Notes: generated by a model not told the origin, from the sequence alone. Shown: positions 6,098 to 14,947, numbered from the stretch's first letter. The stretch: DNA of 16,112 nucleotides from Candidatus Melainabacteria bacterium (GCA_014380105.1 JACMKL010000488.1:1-16112); one strand, 5' to 3'. Translations and numbers: made by a program.

Positions 6098-7489
6098 CTA
6101 AGACTCGATTAAGTGCAAATATTTCTCTATATTGAGCCGCCTGGCGTGCATAGCGAGTGGACGTTCGCGAACCGCACCAAAAATTGGCTTTTCCGGAAGA
6201 AATGTGCGATCGAATTGTCCTAAACACCAAAGTAGCCCGCCGTATGAAGATGGATCGTTACCGTCTAGCGCCAGTCGATGATTGAGACTGATCATCATAG
6301 CCAGGGCATCTTGAGCGTTTTTCGTCCATTGCAAAAAGGCTTTACCCCAAGTCATACGAACATTGTTGTGCAGCTCCCCTCTCTTAAGTAACGAGAGCTG
6401 CGCTGCATTCCATAAATGATCGTTTGTTTGGGCAAAAAAAAGCTCTTCATAAGAATAAATCTGAAGGCGCTGATCTGACTCATGGTCACGCAGTGTTTGG
6501 AGCGCCCACGCTGGAATCGCTTCCAGTGTATCCAGATGGGGCGTAAATCGACAAAAAGTGTAAGCTAACTCGCGCCACACCAATAATTCATCCAGAAATT
6601 TGTAAGCACCACCACCCTTTATTGAAGCAGCCTCACGTGCTATCGCAAATGGTGAAACTTGACCAAGTCTAAGATAAGCGGACATCCTGCTAGATGGTTC
6701 TAGAAGGGGATTATTTCTATCTCTATCGTAGTGAGTTAGCTTTTTGTCGACGAAAGTACGCCATCTTTGATAGCCCGCAATTGAACCGCCAGTGGTATCA
6801 CTAACAGGCTTTAATTCATGATCGATAGCAAGGGCGGAAAAGAGTGAGCTGAGATTCAAGTGGTCCAAGGACATCTTTTCTACGGCGAGCTTCCCATCTG
6901 GCACAGAGGCAGGGCGATAGCAAATTTCTTCATAACTTGCCTTTAGATTTTTAGAGCGTTCCTTTGCGGTGGCTTGCCGATAGGTAAATGCACGAATGTA
7001 TGCCTTGCCAGCTACTTGCATTGGTACGATGCAGGACGTATCGACAAGCCAAATTGGTACAGAGGAATTGTCGTACAAACATTGCTTGGCCGCGCGTTCG
7101 CTTGGCACGGGCATGTCTTCAGCAATGACGATGGCTGCCTCATCTGCTAAATGGTCGAGGAGTCGATTTGCATTTCTTCTCTGAATCCAAAATAGATAGT
7201 CAATAGAGCGCTGCTGAAGCTCTCTTTGGACGTCCCCTGCACCTTCAATTTCGAAAGCGAAGCGTCGCTCCGAAGCATAGGGTTCTTCTTCGGAAATTTC
7301 ATGGTAAACCAAAAGTGGCAGGGAAAGCTTTTCTGAAATCTTGAGCGATACATCAAGGGCCGGATTCTCATGGGCTCTTACAGCATGTTTCATCCAATAG
7401 AGAATGTATTTTCCTTCTCCAATGCCATCTCGGAAAATGGAGATTCGCTGCCGTAGCGAGTCACTCAAGGAGTCAAGTATTTCGCTCAA
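6098..7489 (-). CDS. phr: Class II CPD photolyase (deoxyribodipyrimidine photo-lyase)
   Basis: It uses FAD and light to split cyclobutane pyrimidine dimers. The 463-aa length and motifs fit class II: N-terminal GKYILYWMKHAVRAHENPAL (antenna domain), KFLDELLVWRELAYTFC in the FAD domain, then DHLWNAAQLSLLKRGELHNN, RMTWGKAFLQWT, and the closing LNHRLALDGNDPSSYGG and EKPIFGAVR blocks, with the paired tryptophans typical of class II electron transfer. The start is TTG 7487-7489, chosen because conserved N-terminal sequence begins soon after; the ribosome site (AAAGGCGG region) is modest. It is convergent with the kinase gene and flanked by a 58-bp direct repeat, which hints at insertion or duplication here. 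Confidence 0.92.
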   Translation of the reverse strand: MSEILDSLSDSLRQRISIFRDGIGEGKYILYWMKHAVRAHENPALDVSLKISEKLSLPLLVYHEISEEEPYASERRFAFEIEGAGDVQRELQQRSIDYLFWIQRRNANRLLDHLADEAAIVIAEDMPVPSERAAKQCLYDNSSVPIWLVDTSCIVPMQVAGKAYIRAFTYRQATAKERSKNLKASYEEICYRPASVPDGKLAVEKMSLDHLNLSSLFSALAIDHELKPVSDTTGGSIAGYQRWRTFVDKKLTHYDRDRNNPLLEPSSRMSAYLRLGQVSPFAIAREAASIKGGGAYKFLDELLVWRELAYTFCRFTPHLDTLEAIPAWALQTLRDHESDQRLQIYSYEELFFAQTNDHLWNAAQLSLLKRGELHNNVRMTWGKAFLQWTKNAQDALAMMISLNHRLALDGNDPSSYGGLLWCLGQFDRTFLPEKPIFGAVRERPLAMHARRLNIEKYLHLIES

Positions 7490-7583
7490 ATATTTCCGCC
7501 TTTTACAATTTACCTGAACTCATGATAGCCCTATCTGTCGATCAATGGGAACGGCATAACTCATCTGCATGCGTGGCAGCAAG

Positions 7584-7646
7584 CGGCATGGAAAAAATCT
7601 GATCTTGAAGAGACGCTCACAGACATGGATACATTCAATCAACGAG
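7584..7646 (+). pseudogene. Remnant of the zinc-ribbon/P-loop kinase gene (repeat copy 2)
   Basis: Bases 7584-7641 copy kinase-gene bases 5858-5915 (55/58). The match then jumps: ATCAACGAG at 7638-7646 equals 6016-6024 near the kinase gene's end, as if about 100 bp were deleted between two ATCA sequences. No start or P-loop remains, so this is a gene fragment. It abuts the stop codon of the hydrolase gene on the other strand. The rest of the 7490-7649 gap shows no gene. Confidence 0.75.
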
Positions 7647-7649
7647 CAT

Positions 7650-9149
7650 TTAGCTTGCGACGTCACGAAGTATCTTGCCTTTTAAAAATCCGGCGCCTTT
7701 AGTGACCATGTCTTGACGCATGTCAGGCTCGCCTAAGAGCCACTGAGAAAAACGACTGCCGTTGTTTTTGTAATCATGCACACCGTGTTGACCACCCTTC
7801 AAAATGTACTCCCTGACTTCACCGGAGCCCGCATTGTAAGTGCGTTCTTCAACATTGCCATCAGAGCTTCTCGAAGTGATGCTGCCATCGCCACCAGCGG
7901 CTTGACTCCAGATTTTTGCCTGCATGAATGGTTGCGATTTGCCCAAATTCGTTGGCGTCACCCAATCCATCTTGCTTGATGTGGAGCCAAAACCGCCACC
8001 ATAAGGCAAGGTTTCGTCACTGTCGCCATGAATAATCATCATAGGCACTGCTTCGGTGGGCTTGCGATCGCCTTCCATCCATGTCCCACTCATGCTCACC
8101 ACACCAGCAACTTTGCCCGGTCTATCGGCAGCATACGCTTGCGCAAAGCGCCCTCCATCAGAGAAGCCCATCATGCCTACTTTGTCAGCGGTTTGAACGA
8201 GCTTCGAAAGATCAGCCAGAACATTGTCCATGTAGACCCGGTCATCATTCGCCTTATCAACCTGAGTGCTTAAATTTGTGCGGTCCGGCATATTCCAGGC
8301 GACACCTTTAGTAGCACCTAACTTAGTGTCAAACTCGCGCTCTTTTGGATAGGCAAAGACTACGATCGAGCCATTCTTTTCTGCTTCGATTGCCAGACCA
8401 GACTCGGCAGCAAAGACGCCCTTCATATCGCCGGCTCCAGCACCAGCCATCGCCACCACAACCGGCGCACGACTATCAGCATTGCGCGGGACATAGACAT
8501 CATAATCACGACCGTCGGCGAGAGTCATTCGATTCATCTCACCCACTTTTAGCTCCCCACCGGGTTTCAGCAAAGAGTCGCCAGTGGTGCGGAATTGCGG
8601 AGGGACGTCATTGACATTCTTGTCAGCGATCATATGGTCGAAGCGCTTAAGATCGTCTGCGCTCAATTCGTCTTTCAATTCACTTTTGATGTCCCACTTC
8701 TCACCACGCGATGCGTAATTGACACCAAACTTGGCTGCGAAGCGCTCGTTGACCTGTGCGTATTCTTCGGCATTCAGAGGCGCAAGCGTGTCCCAAAGTT
8801 TTGAGACATCAGTGCCAATTCCAGTCAGTCCGCCATTTGCTGCAGCTTCAATCGCATCAACAGCAGCTTCAAATTTTGGTGGCAAAGTTTTTTTGCCTGC
8901 ATCGTCTGTTTTTACTGATGCATTAGGATTGCCGACAATTTCCAATTTCCCAAGTTCTGCCGTCATTTTCAAAGGCACTTTTGAACCATCGGAAGTGGCA
9001 CCTGGACCATAAGCGGAAGCAACTACATCTCCGCGTTTGCCCTCGGCGAGACCTTTCCCCTGGTCCTCTGCAATCAGCTCGGCACCGTCAGCCTTTTCAG
9101 CCGTCGGTTTTTTTGCAGGCAAGACAACTGAATCAGTTCCACCAGCCAT
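7650..9149 (-). CDS. Alpha/beta hydrolase (PHB depolymerase/feruloyl esterase-like) with an annexin-like repeat
   Basis: The 499-aa protein has three parts. Residues 1-90 are polar, Lys/Ala/Gly-rich and probably disordered. Residues 93-175 resemble one annexin repeat: helix, GIGTD at 110-114 (the GxGTD calcium loop), then LWDTL, NAEEYAQVNERFAAKFG, LKDELS. Residues 195-450 are an esterase/polyhydroxyalkanoate-depolymerase-like fold with nucleophile Ser330 in GFSDGG, Asp378 in HGDSDETLPYGG and His455 in GGQHG. No signal peptide is visible, so export, if any, is by another route. ATG at 9147-9149 is chosen because GGGGGAG lies five bases upstream (9155-9161); a GTG at 9168-9170 would add seven residues. 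The substrate is unknown. The gene is divergent from the response-regulator pair. Confidence 0.75.
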   Translation of the reverse strand: MAGGTDSVVLPAKKPTAEKADGAELIAEDQGKGLAEGKRGDVVASAYGPGATSDGSKVPLKMTAELGKLEIVGNPNASVKTDDAGKKTLPPKFEAAVDAIEAAANGGLTGIGTDVSKLWDTLAPLNAEEYAQVNERFAAKFGVNYASRGEKWDIKSELKDELSADDLKRFDHMIADKNVNDVPPQFRTTGDSLLKPGGELKVGEMNRMTLADGRDYDVYVPRNADSRAPVVVAMAGAGAGDMKGVFAAESGLAIEAEKNGSIVVFAYPKEREFDTKLGATKGVAWNMPDRTNLSTQVDKANDDRVYMDNVLADLSKLVQTADKVGMMGFSDGGRFAQAYAADRPGKVAGVVSMSGTWMEGDRKPTEAVPMMIIHGDSDETLPYGGGFGSTSSKMDWVTPTNLGKSQPFMQAKIWSQAAGGDGSITSRSSDGNVEERTYNAGSGEVREYILKGGQHGVHDYKNNGSRFSQWLLGEPDMRQDMVTKGAGFLKGKILRDVAS

Positions 9150-9257
9150 AGACACTCCCCCAACCGACACTTACTCCATCATAAGTCACCCGCATGACAC
9201 TCCTGTGACAAAAAGACGGCACGCCCTCTGCAGCGTCAGAAATGAGAAAATAGAAGA

Positions 9258-9641
9258 ATGAACATAAGAAAAGTGCTTCTTGTCGACGACGATCAACACA
9301 TTCGCCGCATCTGTCAGGTCTGCTTGACGAAGATGGGAAACTGGCAAGTAGCACTTGCACAGAGTGGCTACGAGGGTCTCGACCTGGCGCGGCAAGACAA
9401 GCCTGATGTAATTCTTCTCGACGTGATGATGCCGGGCATGGATGGTCCGACAACGCTTCTAAAATTGCAGGAAGATCCGAATCTGAAAGATGTCCCAGTT
9501 ATATTGATGACAGCAAAAGTGCAGCCGCAAGAAGTGGAACAGTACACGCGCCTTGGCGCTACAGGCGTAATTAGTAAGCCATTTGATCCGATGACACTGA
9601 CTGCCGAAATTCAGCGTCTGGTTGATGGTAAGGCAAACTAA
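9258..9641 (+). CDS. Single-domain response regulator (CheY-like receiver)
   Basis: The whole 127-aa protein is one REC domain: acidic pocket DDD at 10-12, phospho-acceptor Asp55 in ILLDVMMPG, Thr85 in ILMTAK, and Lys107 in ISKPFD. There is no output domain, so it signals by protein contact or passes phosphate on. Its stop TAA overlaps the start of an HPt gene (TAATG), suggesting a phosphorelay step. The ribosome site before ATG 9258 is weak (AGAAGA). Confidence 0.92.
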   Translation: MNIRKVLLVDDDQHIRRICQVCLTKMGNWQVALAQSGYEGLDLARQDKPDVILLDVMMPGMDGPTTLLKLQEDPNLKDVPVILMTAKVQPQEVEQYTRLGATGVISKPFDPMTLTAEIQRLVDGKAN

Positions 9642-10024
9642 TGAGTGACGAAACAAATCAATCGCAATCTGAAGAAGAGTACGATGCAGTGCTCAATGAT
9701 GTGTTGAAGACCCTGCGAGCGGAATACAAACAAGACCTACCATTGCGCATGGAGGAGTTGCAAAACTCACTCACCATCGCCAACTCAGACAGTAAAGATG
9801 CGCTCGATCATTTAAAAAACGCGCACGTTGTAGCGCACAGATTTGCAGGCACCGCAGGATCATACGGATTTCAGAACTTGAGCGAAGCTGCACAAGAACT
9901 CGATCTTTATTTCAAGAGTCTTTTCCAAAATTCCGAATCTAATTTAGATTGGCAAAAGATTTCGAGTCTGGCTGAGCGGATGCACGTATGCATAAACGAA
10001 TCGACTGACGCAAGCGACGAATGA
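9641..10024 (+). CDS. HPt (histidine phosphotransfer) protein
   Basis: A 127-aa helical protein with the HPt signature AHRFAGTAGSYGF, in which His66 would carry the phosphate. Polar acidic tails lie on both sides. It is translationally coupled to the response regulator (one-base overlap) and probably exchanges phosphate with it. No histidine kinase is present in the window. It ends 13 bp before the convergent GGDEF-EAL gene. Confidence 0.85.
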   Translation: MSDETNQSQSEEEYDAVLNDVLKTLRAEYKQDLPLRMEELQNSLTIANSDSKDALDHLKNAHVVAHRFAGTAGSYGFQNLSEAAQELDLYFKSLFQNSESNLDWQKISSLAERMHVCINESTDASDE

Positions 10025-10037
10025 TTGACCACAGCTT

Positions 10038-11711
10038 CTAAGCTGGTTTGCCCCAGTACCAGCCCTGTCCATAAATAACGCCCATCTCAACAAGAATGCG
10101 CAACTCTTCTTTGTTTTCGATACCTTCGGCGACGAGTTCTGAGCCAAGTGCATTCACAACACGAACAAGACGCTCTAAATTACGCGCTTTAACTAAGTCT
10201 TCTGAAATTCCGGAGACATACTTTCTGTCAATTTTGACAATATCCGGCTCTAATATGATCAAACTTTCAAGCGAACTTCTGCCGAATCCGACGTCATCTA
10301 TTGCCACTTTGATGCCCTGGTCGCGAAGCGCCTGAACATGCGTTCTGAGATAAGCCGGATCACCAATAAACTGTTGCTCACTAATTTCTATACAGTAATT
10401 CGCGCTCTTGCCATTGTCTGGGAAAAGTGTCAACAATCTTTCTATTGGTGTATCGATAATTGTTGATGGAAATAGATTGACGTGGAAAGTGACATCTTTG
10501 TCGAATTTCGGATCAAGAGTGTGAGCCAGGCATGTCTTCAAACAACGCAAATCAACTATCGTTAGTAAGTTGTATTCAACAGATACTCTGAATAGATCAT
10601 CAGGCATCTCGAAGGCACCAGCAGGTCCACGGCTGAGAATTTCATGACCGACAACTTTTTCTTCTGCGAGCAGGAAAACCGGCATCGAAACAGCTCGGAA
10701 GCAATCGCCGCGGCGAAGGCGTTCGGTCAGTTCTGTCAATATCTCTTTGTCCGCGCCCAGCGATTTATGTTTCTCACCAGATGAAACGCGATTTTTGCCG
10801 AGCATCTTACTCTCGCGCACAGCCAGGCGAGCCAGAGAAATCATTTCTTCAATCGAGCTGAATTCGTAAGGCAGAGCCATCACGCCCAAACTCGAAGTGA
10901 CACGAATAGTCTCAGATGCCAGACGCAACGGATTTTCCGCCACGGCCAGACGCACTTTCTCCGCCACTAGCATGCCTTCAGCAAATCTAGTATCCGGAAG
11001 AAGCACTAAAAATTCGTCGCCGCCGAGGCGCGCTATGTGATCGGTCGGGCGCAAAGTTTCGCGCAGCCGCACTGCAATTTCTTTCAAGACCACGTCACCG
11101 ACAGCATGACCCATCGTAGAGTTGATGCGGTCGAAGTCATCGCAATCGACAAGTATGGCGCAAAGCTGCCATCCGCCCCTTTGGGCGCGGTTGAATTCAT
11201 TTTGTAGGGCGGCTTCCAGACCATTACGGTTGAGAAGCTCAGTCAACATATCTTTGTTAGCCATCTGCTCAAGACGTTCGGTCGCCGCATTTAAGCGCGT
11301 TGTGACGTCCTTCAGCTGGTCTTCAGTGCGCTTCAGTTGGATTGCATGACGAATCGACTGGACTAGCCCTTTCTCGTCAATACTGCGCTTCAAAATATAA
11401 TCAGTGGCGCCGTGCTTCATGGCTTCAACGGCGGTTGTCTCTTGCTCTTCACCAGACAGGACCACAACCGGAACACGACTGGACCCAGCCATCACCTTCA
11501 AAAACGCATCGAGACCATCTTTGACCGGCAGATCCATAAGGATGAGATCGAGCCCGCCTTTTTCAATTCGCTCTAATCCGCGTTTTTGATCCACATACTC
11601 CATAGAGAAGTCCGACGACAGATCCTTGAGAACCTTTTGCAATTCTCCAGAGACCTGCGGACTGTCTTCAATCAGGAGTACATTTTGCTTTTTATCGACC
11701 ATTTGAGTCAC
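10038..11711 (-). CDS. REC-GGDEF-EAL cyclic-di-GMP signalling protein
   Basis: 557 aa. The receiver at 8-125 has E15/D16, phospho-Asp60 and Lys108. A short coiled region (126-150) leads to a GGDEF domain with intact motif at 230-234 and the inhibitory I-site R221-x-x-D224 five residues before it. The EAL domain (about 325-557) keeps most metal and catalytic residues: E357 (motif EIL), N412, E442, D472-D473, K493, E529, Q549. The signature loop reads DDVGFG rather than DDFGTG. It may therefore both make and break c-di-GMP under phosphorylation control. Start GTG 11709-11711 has an AGGT ahead of it; ATG 11700-11702 is an alternative. It is convergent with the RR-HPt pair, which could supply its phosphate. 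Confidence 0.92.
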   Translation of the reverse strand: MTQMVDKKQNVLLIEDSPQVSGELQKVLKDLSSDFSMEYVDQKRGLERIEKGGLDLILMDLPVKDGLDAFLKVMAGSSRVPVVVLSGEEQETTAVEAMKHGATDYILKRSIDEKGLVQSIRHAIQLKRTEDQLKDVTTRLNAATERLEQMANKDMLTELLNRNGLEAALQNEFNRAQRGGWQLCAILVDCDDFDRINSTMGHAVGDVVLKEIAVRLRETLRPTDHIARLGGDEFLVLLPDTRFAEGMLVAEKVRLAVAENPLRLASETIRVTSSLGVMALPYEFSSIEEMISLARLAVRESKMLGKNRVSSGEKHKSLGADKEILTELTERLRRGDCFRAVSMPVFLLAEEKVVGHEILSRGPAGAFEMPDDLFRVSVEYNLLTIVDLRCLKTCLAHTLDPKFDKDVTFHVNLFPSTIIDTPIERLLTLFPDNGKSANYCIEISEQQFIGDPAYLRTHVQALRDQGIKVAIDDVGFGRSSLESLIILEPDIVKIDRKYVSGISEDLVKARNLERLVRVVNALGSELVAEGIENKEELRILVEMGVIYGQGWYWGKPA

Positions 11712-11933
11712 CGAACTGTTACCTGCCTATGAGAAACGCGCACAAAAGCTGAACTCGTGCCGAATCGACGGGAGAGGAAAAGCAAACCTTATGTCCTCAA
11801 TTTCCCACATACCACTATTGAACCTTCCTAAATCCCCAAGAAGAACAATCTGTTTCAGTCTTGGTGTTTGAATATCAGCCACTCGCCCAAGTGGGGTACG
11901 ATGTTGAGCGCCGCAGTGACAGGAAAACTTCAA
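11712..11933. other. Divergent intergenic region
   Basis: This lies between the c-di-GMP gene (-) and the membrane-protein gene (+) and should hold promoters for both. I find no convincing -35/-10 pair. A small hairpin (CCACT/AGTGG, about 11879-11895) is seen. Confidence 0.3.
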
Positions 11934-12983
11934 ATGTCTGATGATAATAGCCCGGCAGATATGCCAAAAGCAAAGCCGGAAAGTAAGTTCAAAAACATTG
12001 TAAAGCAACTGATAATGGCAGTATTTGCTATCGGTTTGCTTTATCTGTCGTTCCGAGGATGCGACCTGCCCACTATTTGGGCTTATACGGTCAAGACTAA
12101 TCCGATTTTTCTAATTTTGCTGTGTGTCAGCGGTCTAGCCAGTCACGTCGCCCGCTCCATGCGTTGGATTCTTCTGCTCAAGCCGCTGTCGGATCACAAA
12201 ATTAGTTTGTGGAATTCTTTCGTCGCCGTCATCACTGGCTATGCGGTCAATGTCGCCATTCCGCGCGGCGGGGAAGTGGTGCGATTGCTTTCTATTACAA
12301 GGAGCGAAAACTTGCCCTGGGCGGGCGTCCTGTCGACGATGCTGATTGACCGCCTGCTTGATATCGCGCTTTTGGTCTTTTTGCTCGGCTCTACTTTGCT
12401 AGTTTTGCCGAAATCCCTATTGGGTGATATGCCCTGGCTGGTTCCGGGCGGAGTCGCCATGACGGTCGCGACGATTATTGGCATGTTTGTACTGCCGCAC
12501 GTCGCCAAGATAATGCGTTGGTTCCTACAACTTTCACTTATACAAACGAAATTGCCTGCGTCTCTCGTCAAAAAATTGGAAGATTTATCGGACCAATTCG
12601 GCGTCGGTACAAAATCATTGACCGACCCGGTCGCTTATCCAGCAATCGCGCTTCTAAGCGTGACGATTTGGTTTTTCTACTGGCTCAATCTATATTTGAC
12701 CGTTCTGGCATTTAATCTGCAAGACAAAGTGACGCTCGCCAATTCATTGATTGTTTTCACGATTAGTTCGGTCGGCGTTCTTGTGCCTACGCCCGGATCG
12801 GTCGGCAGTTATCACTTCCTGACCAGCCAGGCGCTGGTTCTCACTTCCGGTGTCAACAAAGAGCAAGCACTCGCTTTCGCAAGCGTCCTGCACTTGTTTT
12901 GCTTCATATTAGTGACGTGCATTCCAGCATTTATTTGCGTGATGATTCAGTCAAGCAAGAAGACAAATAAAGTCACTTCGTAG
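11934..12983 (+). CDS. Lysylphosphatidylglycerol synthase TM region/UPF0104-like membrane protein
   Basis: The 349-aa protein has a hydrophilic N-terminus (about 20 residues) and then some seven to eight membrane segments. Family features are RSMRWILLLKPL, a GYAVNVAIPRGGEVVR block followed by LSTMLIDRLLDI, and SVGVLVPTPGSVGSYHF near the end. It is related to the flippase-like half of MprF and to uncharacterised UPF0104 proteins; the lipid substrate is not known. ATG 11934 is preferred because AGGA (11921-11924) precedes it; an upstream TTG at 11868 gives an N-terminus unlike the family. Its last 11 bases overlap the end of mutM on the opposite strand. Confidence 0.82.
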   Translation: MSDDNSPADMPKAKPESKFKNIVKQLIMAVFAIGLLYLSFRGCDLPTIWAYTVKTNPIFLILLCVSGLASHVARSMRWILLLKPLSDHKISLWNSFVAVITGYAVNVAIPRGGEVVRLLSITRSENLPWAGVLSTMLIDRLLDIALLVFLLGSTLLVLPKSLLGDMPWLVPGGVAMTVATIIGMFVLPHVAKIMRWFLQLSLIQTKLPASLVKKLEDLSDQFGVGTKSLTDPVAYPAIALLSVTIWFFYWLNLYLTVLAFNLQDKVTLANSLIVFTISSVGVLVPTPGSVGSYHFLTSQALVLTSGVNKEQALAFASVLHLFCFILVTCIPAFICVMIQSSKKTNKVTS

Positions 12984-13827
12984 GGCGACCGCGCATCTTC
13001 GTCTGACAGTTGCTGCAGAAATGCGCTGAACGTCCAACTAATTTGATGCGTTCGATAGGCTCGCCACAGACACGGCATGGTTGTTTTGCCCTTCCATAGA
13101 CCCAGGCACTGTGCTGATATTTGCCATTGACGCCCTGACTGTCCGTATAGTCTTTCAGAGATGAGCCGCCTAATTCAATTGCTTGCTTAAGAGTCTTTTT
13201 GATGGCAACGACGAGCTTTTCGGCATCGGGTTTTGTCATTGTGCCGGCGCTTGAAAGTGGATGTATGCCGGTTTGAAAGAGCACTTCATCCGCGTAAATA
13301 TTCCCTAGCCCGGCGATCAAAGTTTGATCCAACAAAGCTGTCTTGATGGCTTGTTTGCGCCCTTTAACGGCTTCAAGCAAATATTTTGCGGTCAGATCTT
13401 TGCCGAGCGGCTCAGGACCGAGCAATGTGAGCGCCGGAATTATATCTTCGAAAGTCTCACCTGGTGGCACATACCACATTCGGCCAAAGACTCGCATATC
13501 TTCAAATCTGAGATCGCGACCGCTTTCCAGTTTGATATTTATTCTCAAAAATTCGGCAGGCTTATGTTTTTTGTCCGCGACAATCAAACGACCAGACATA
13601 CGAAGATGCACGCCAAGACCAGCTTTCGAATCCAGATGAATGAGCAGATACTTGCCGCGCCGCTCGACACTGATTACTTCTTTTCTGGCCAGTCCTTTCG
13701 TAAACTTCGTAACAGAAGGATAGCCGACGGACTGTTCGCGCAAGACTTGCACGGTTTTAAAAACATCCCCAACGAGATATTTTTCTAGCCCAATTCGAAC
13801 TGTTTCTACCTCAGGTAATTCCGGCAT
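12973..13827 (-). CDS. mutM: Formamidopyrimidine-DNA glycosylase
   Basis: It removes oxidised purines such as 8-oxoguanine and nicks the abasic site. The 284-aa protein begins MPELPEVETVR, with catalytic Pro2 and Glu3, and has Lys59 in ERRGKYLL, HLRMSGRL, AGLGNIYADEVLF, the helix-two-turn-helix region, QGVNGKYQ and a C-terminal CxxC...CxxC zinc finger (PCRVCG and FCSNCQ). It is complete and probably co-transcribed after the antiporter gene, 46 bp upstream on the same strand. It overlaps the membrane-protein gene tail-to-tail. Confidence 0.96.
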   Translation of the reverse strand: MPELPEVETVRIGLEKYLVGDVFKTVQVLREQSVGYPSVTKFTKGLARKEVISVERRGKYLLIHLDSKAGLGVHLRMSGRLIVADKKHKPAEFLRINIKLESGRDLRFEDMRVFGRMWYVPPGETFEDIIPALTLLGPEPLGKDLTAKYLLEAVKGRKQAIKTALLDQTLIAGLGNIYADEVLFQTGIHPLSSAGTMTKPDAEKLVVAIKKTLKQAIELGGSSLKDYTDSQGVNGKYQHSAWVYGRAKQPCRVCGEPIERIKLVGRSAHFCSNCQTKMRGRPTK

Positions 13828-13873
13828 AACGGCTCAACCTACAAAAAAATACGAATCAAACATGCAGTATGCA

Positions 13874-14947
13874 TTATGCAAAGTAAAATGCCGAGCACAA
13901 AATCATGTACACCGCCAGTAGTTGCACGCCTTCAAGCCAGTTGCACTCACCATCAGTGGCGACATAGCCAAGAATAATAACTGATACCACAACCGAAAGT
14001 AATTCGAATTCCGAAAACAACAGGCGCATTGGATGCCCGAGGAAGAAGCTAGCAAACACAATTACTGGTGCAACGAAAAGCGCTATCTGTGCGCCTGAAC
14101 CGAGTGCGATATTCATCGCCAGATCCATTTTATTTTTCATTGCCATCATGACGGCAGTACTGTGTTCGGCGGCGTTACCAACAATGGCAACAAGCACGGT
14201 CCCAATAAAGAGCTGCGTCATACCGAGTGTGTGAGCGGCTTCTTCAACTGCGTGAGTGAGAAACTCCGAGAGAATTGCAACGATGATGGTGCAAACAGCA
14301 AGTACAATAATGCTCTTTTTGACGCCCCAGCCGGATACACCAATAGCGTCATCCTTTTCATTGTCGACTGCGCAAACGTAAAGCTGCTTGTGAGTCTTCA
14401 AGCTGAAGACTAGACTGAGAATATAAACAATGAATTGAATCGACGAGATCACAATTGCAAGCCTTAATTCATTGACGTGCGCACCACGGTGAGCGGCATG
14501 GTGAAAAACAGCGGGTACGCAAAGACTGATTGCCGCAAGCGCCAGGAGTGTCGCTGAAGTTGTTGCAGCCGTGCGATTAAAAGTCTGCGTCTGGTGCTTC
14601 AATCCGCCAGCGATCATACTTAAGCCAAGCACCAGCAAAATATTACCAATGATCGAACCCGTGATGGATGCGCGCACCATGTCGACATAACCTGCACGCA
14701 GAGCCGATAGAGCAATAATCAATTCGCAAGCATTTCCGAACGTCGCATTAAGAAGTCCGCCCCAACCAGAACCAACGCGATCAGCGAGGTATTCCGTCGC
14801 TTTACCCATTAATCCGGCAAGAGGAATGATGGCAAGGCACGAACTAATGAACACTACAACCGGCGACCAATTCATAAAATGAGCGATAAAAGGTATCGGC
14901 AAAAAGATGAAAAACAGGTTGAGTATCGAATTAGCGGTAATTTTCAT
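13874..14947 (-). CDS. cax: Calcium/cation:proton antiporter (CaCA family, CAX type)
   Basis: A 357-aa protein with about eleven membrane segments. The two alpha-repeat signatures of the family are present: LLNATFGNACELIIA in the first half and VAIVGNAAEHSTAVMMAM in the second. An ion-exporting antiporter in the inner membrane, most likely for Ca2+, is inferred. ATG 14945-14947 is chosen; the ribosome site is weak (AGAGAT). It is divergent from gdhA and upstream of mutM on the same strand. Confidence 0.9.
   Translation of the reverse strand: MKITANSILNLFFIFLPIPFIAHFMNWSPVVVFISSCLAIIPLAGLMGKATEYLADRVGSGWGGLLNATFGNACELIIALSALRAGYVDMVRASITGSIIGNILLVLGLSMIAGGLKHQTQTFNRTAATTSATLLALAAISLCVPAVFHHAAHRGAHVNELRLAIVISSIQFIVYILSLVFSLKTHKQLYVCAVDNEKDDAIGVSGWGVKKSIIVLAVCTIIVAILSEFLTHAVEEAAHTLGMTQLFIGTVLVAIVGNAAEHSTAVMMAMKNKMDLAMNIALGSGAQIALFVAPVIVFASFFLGHPMRLLFSEFELLSVVVSVIILGYVATDGECNWLEGVQLLAVYMILCSAFYFA

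Noticed and set aside
8028..8614. Several plus-strand frames rich in His, Ser, Arg and Pro
   Set aside because: They lie opposite the hydrolase gene and have the residue mix typical of antisense frames.
11868..11933. TTG start at 11868 for the membrane protein
   Set aside because: No Shine-Dalgarno at suitable distance, and the added residues look non-coding; ATG 11934 has AGGA upstream.
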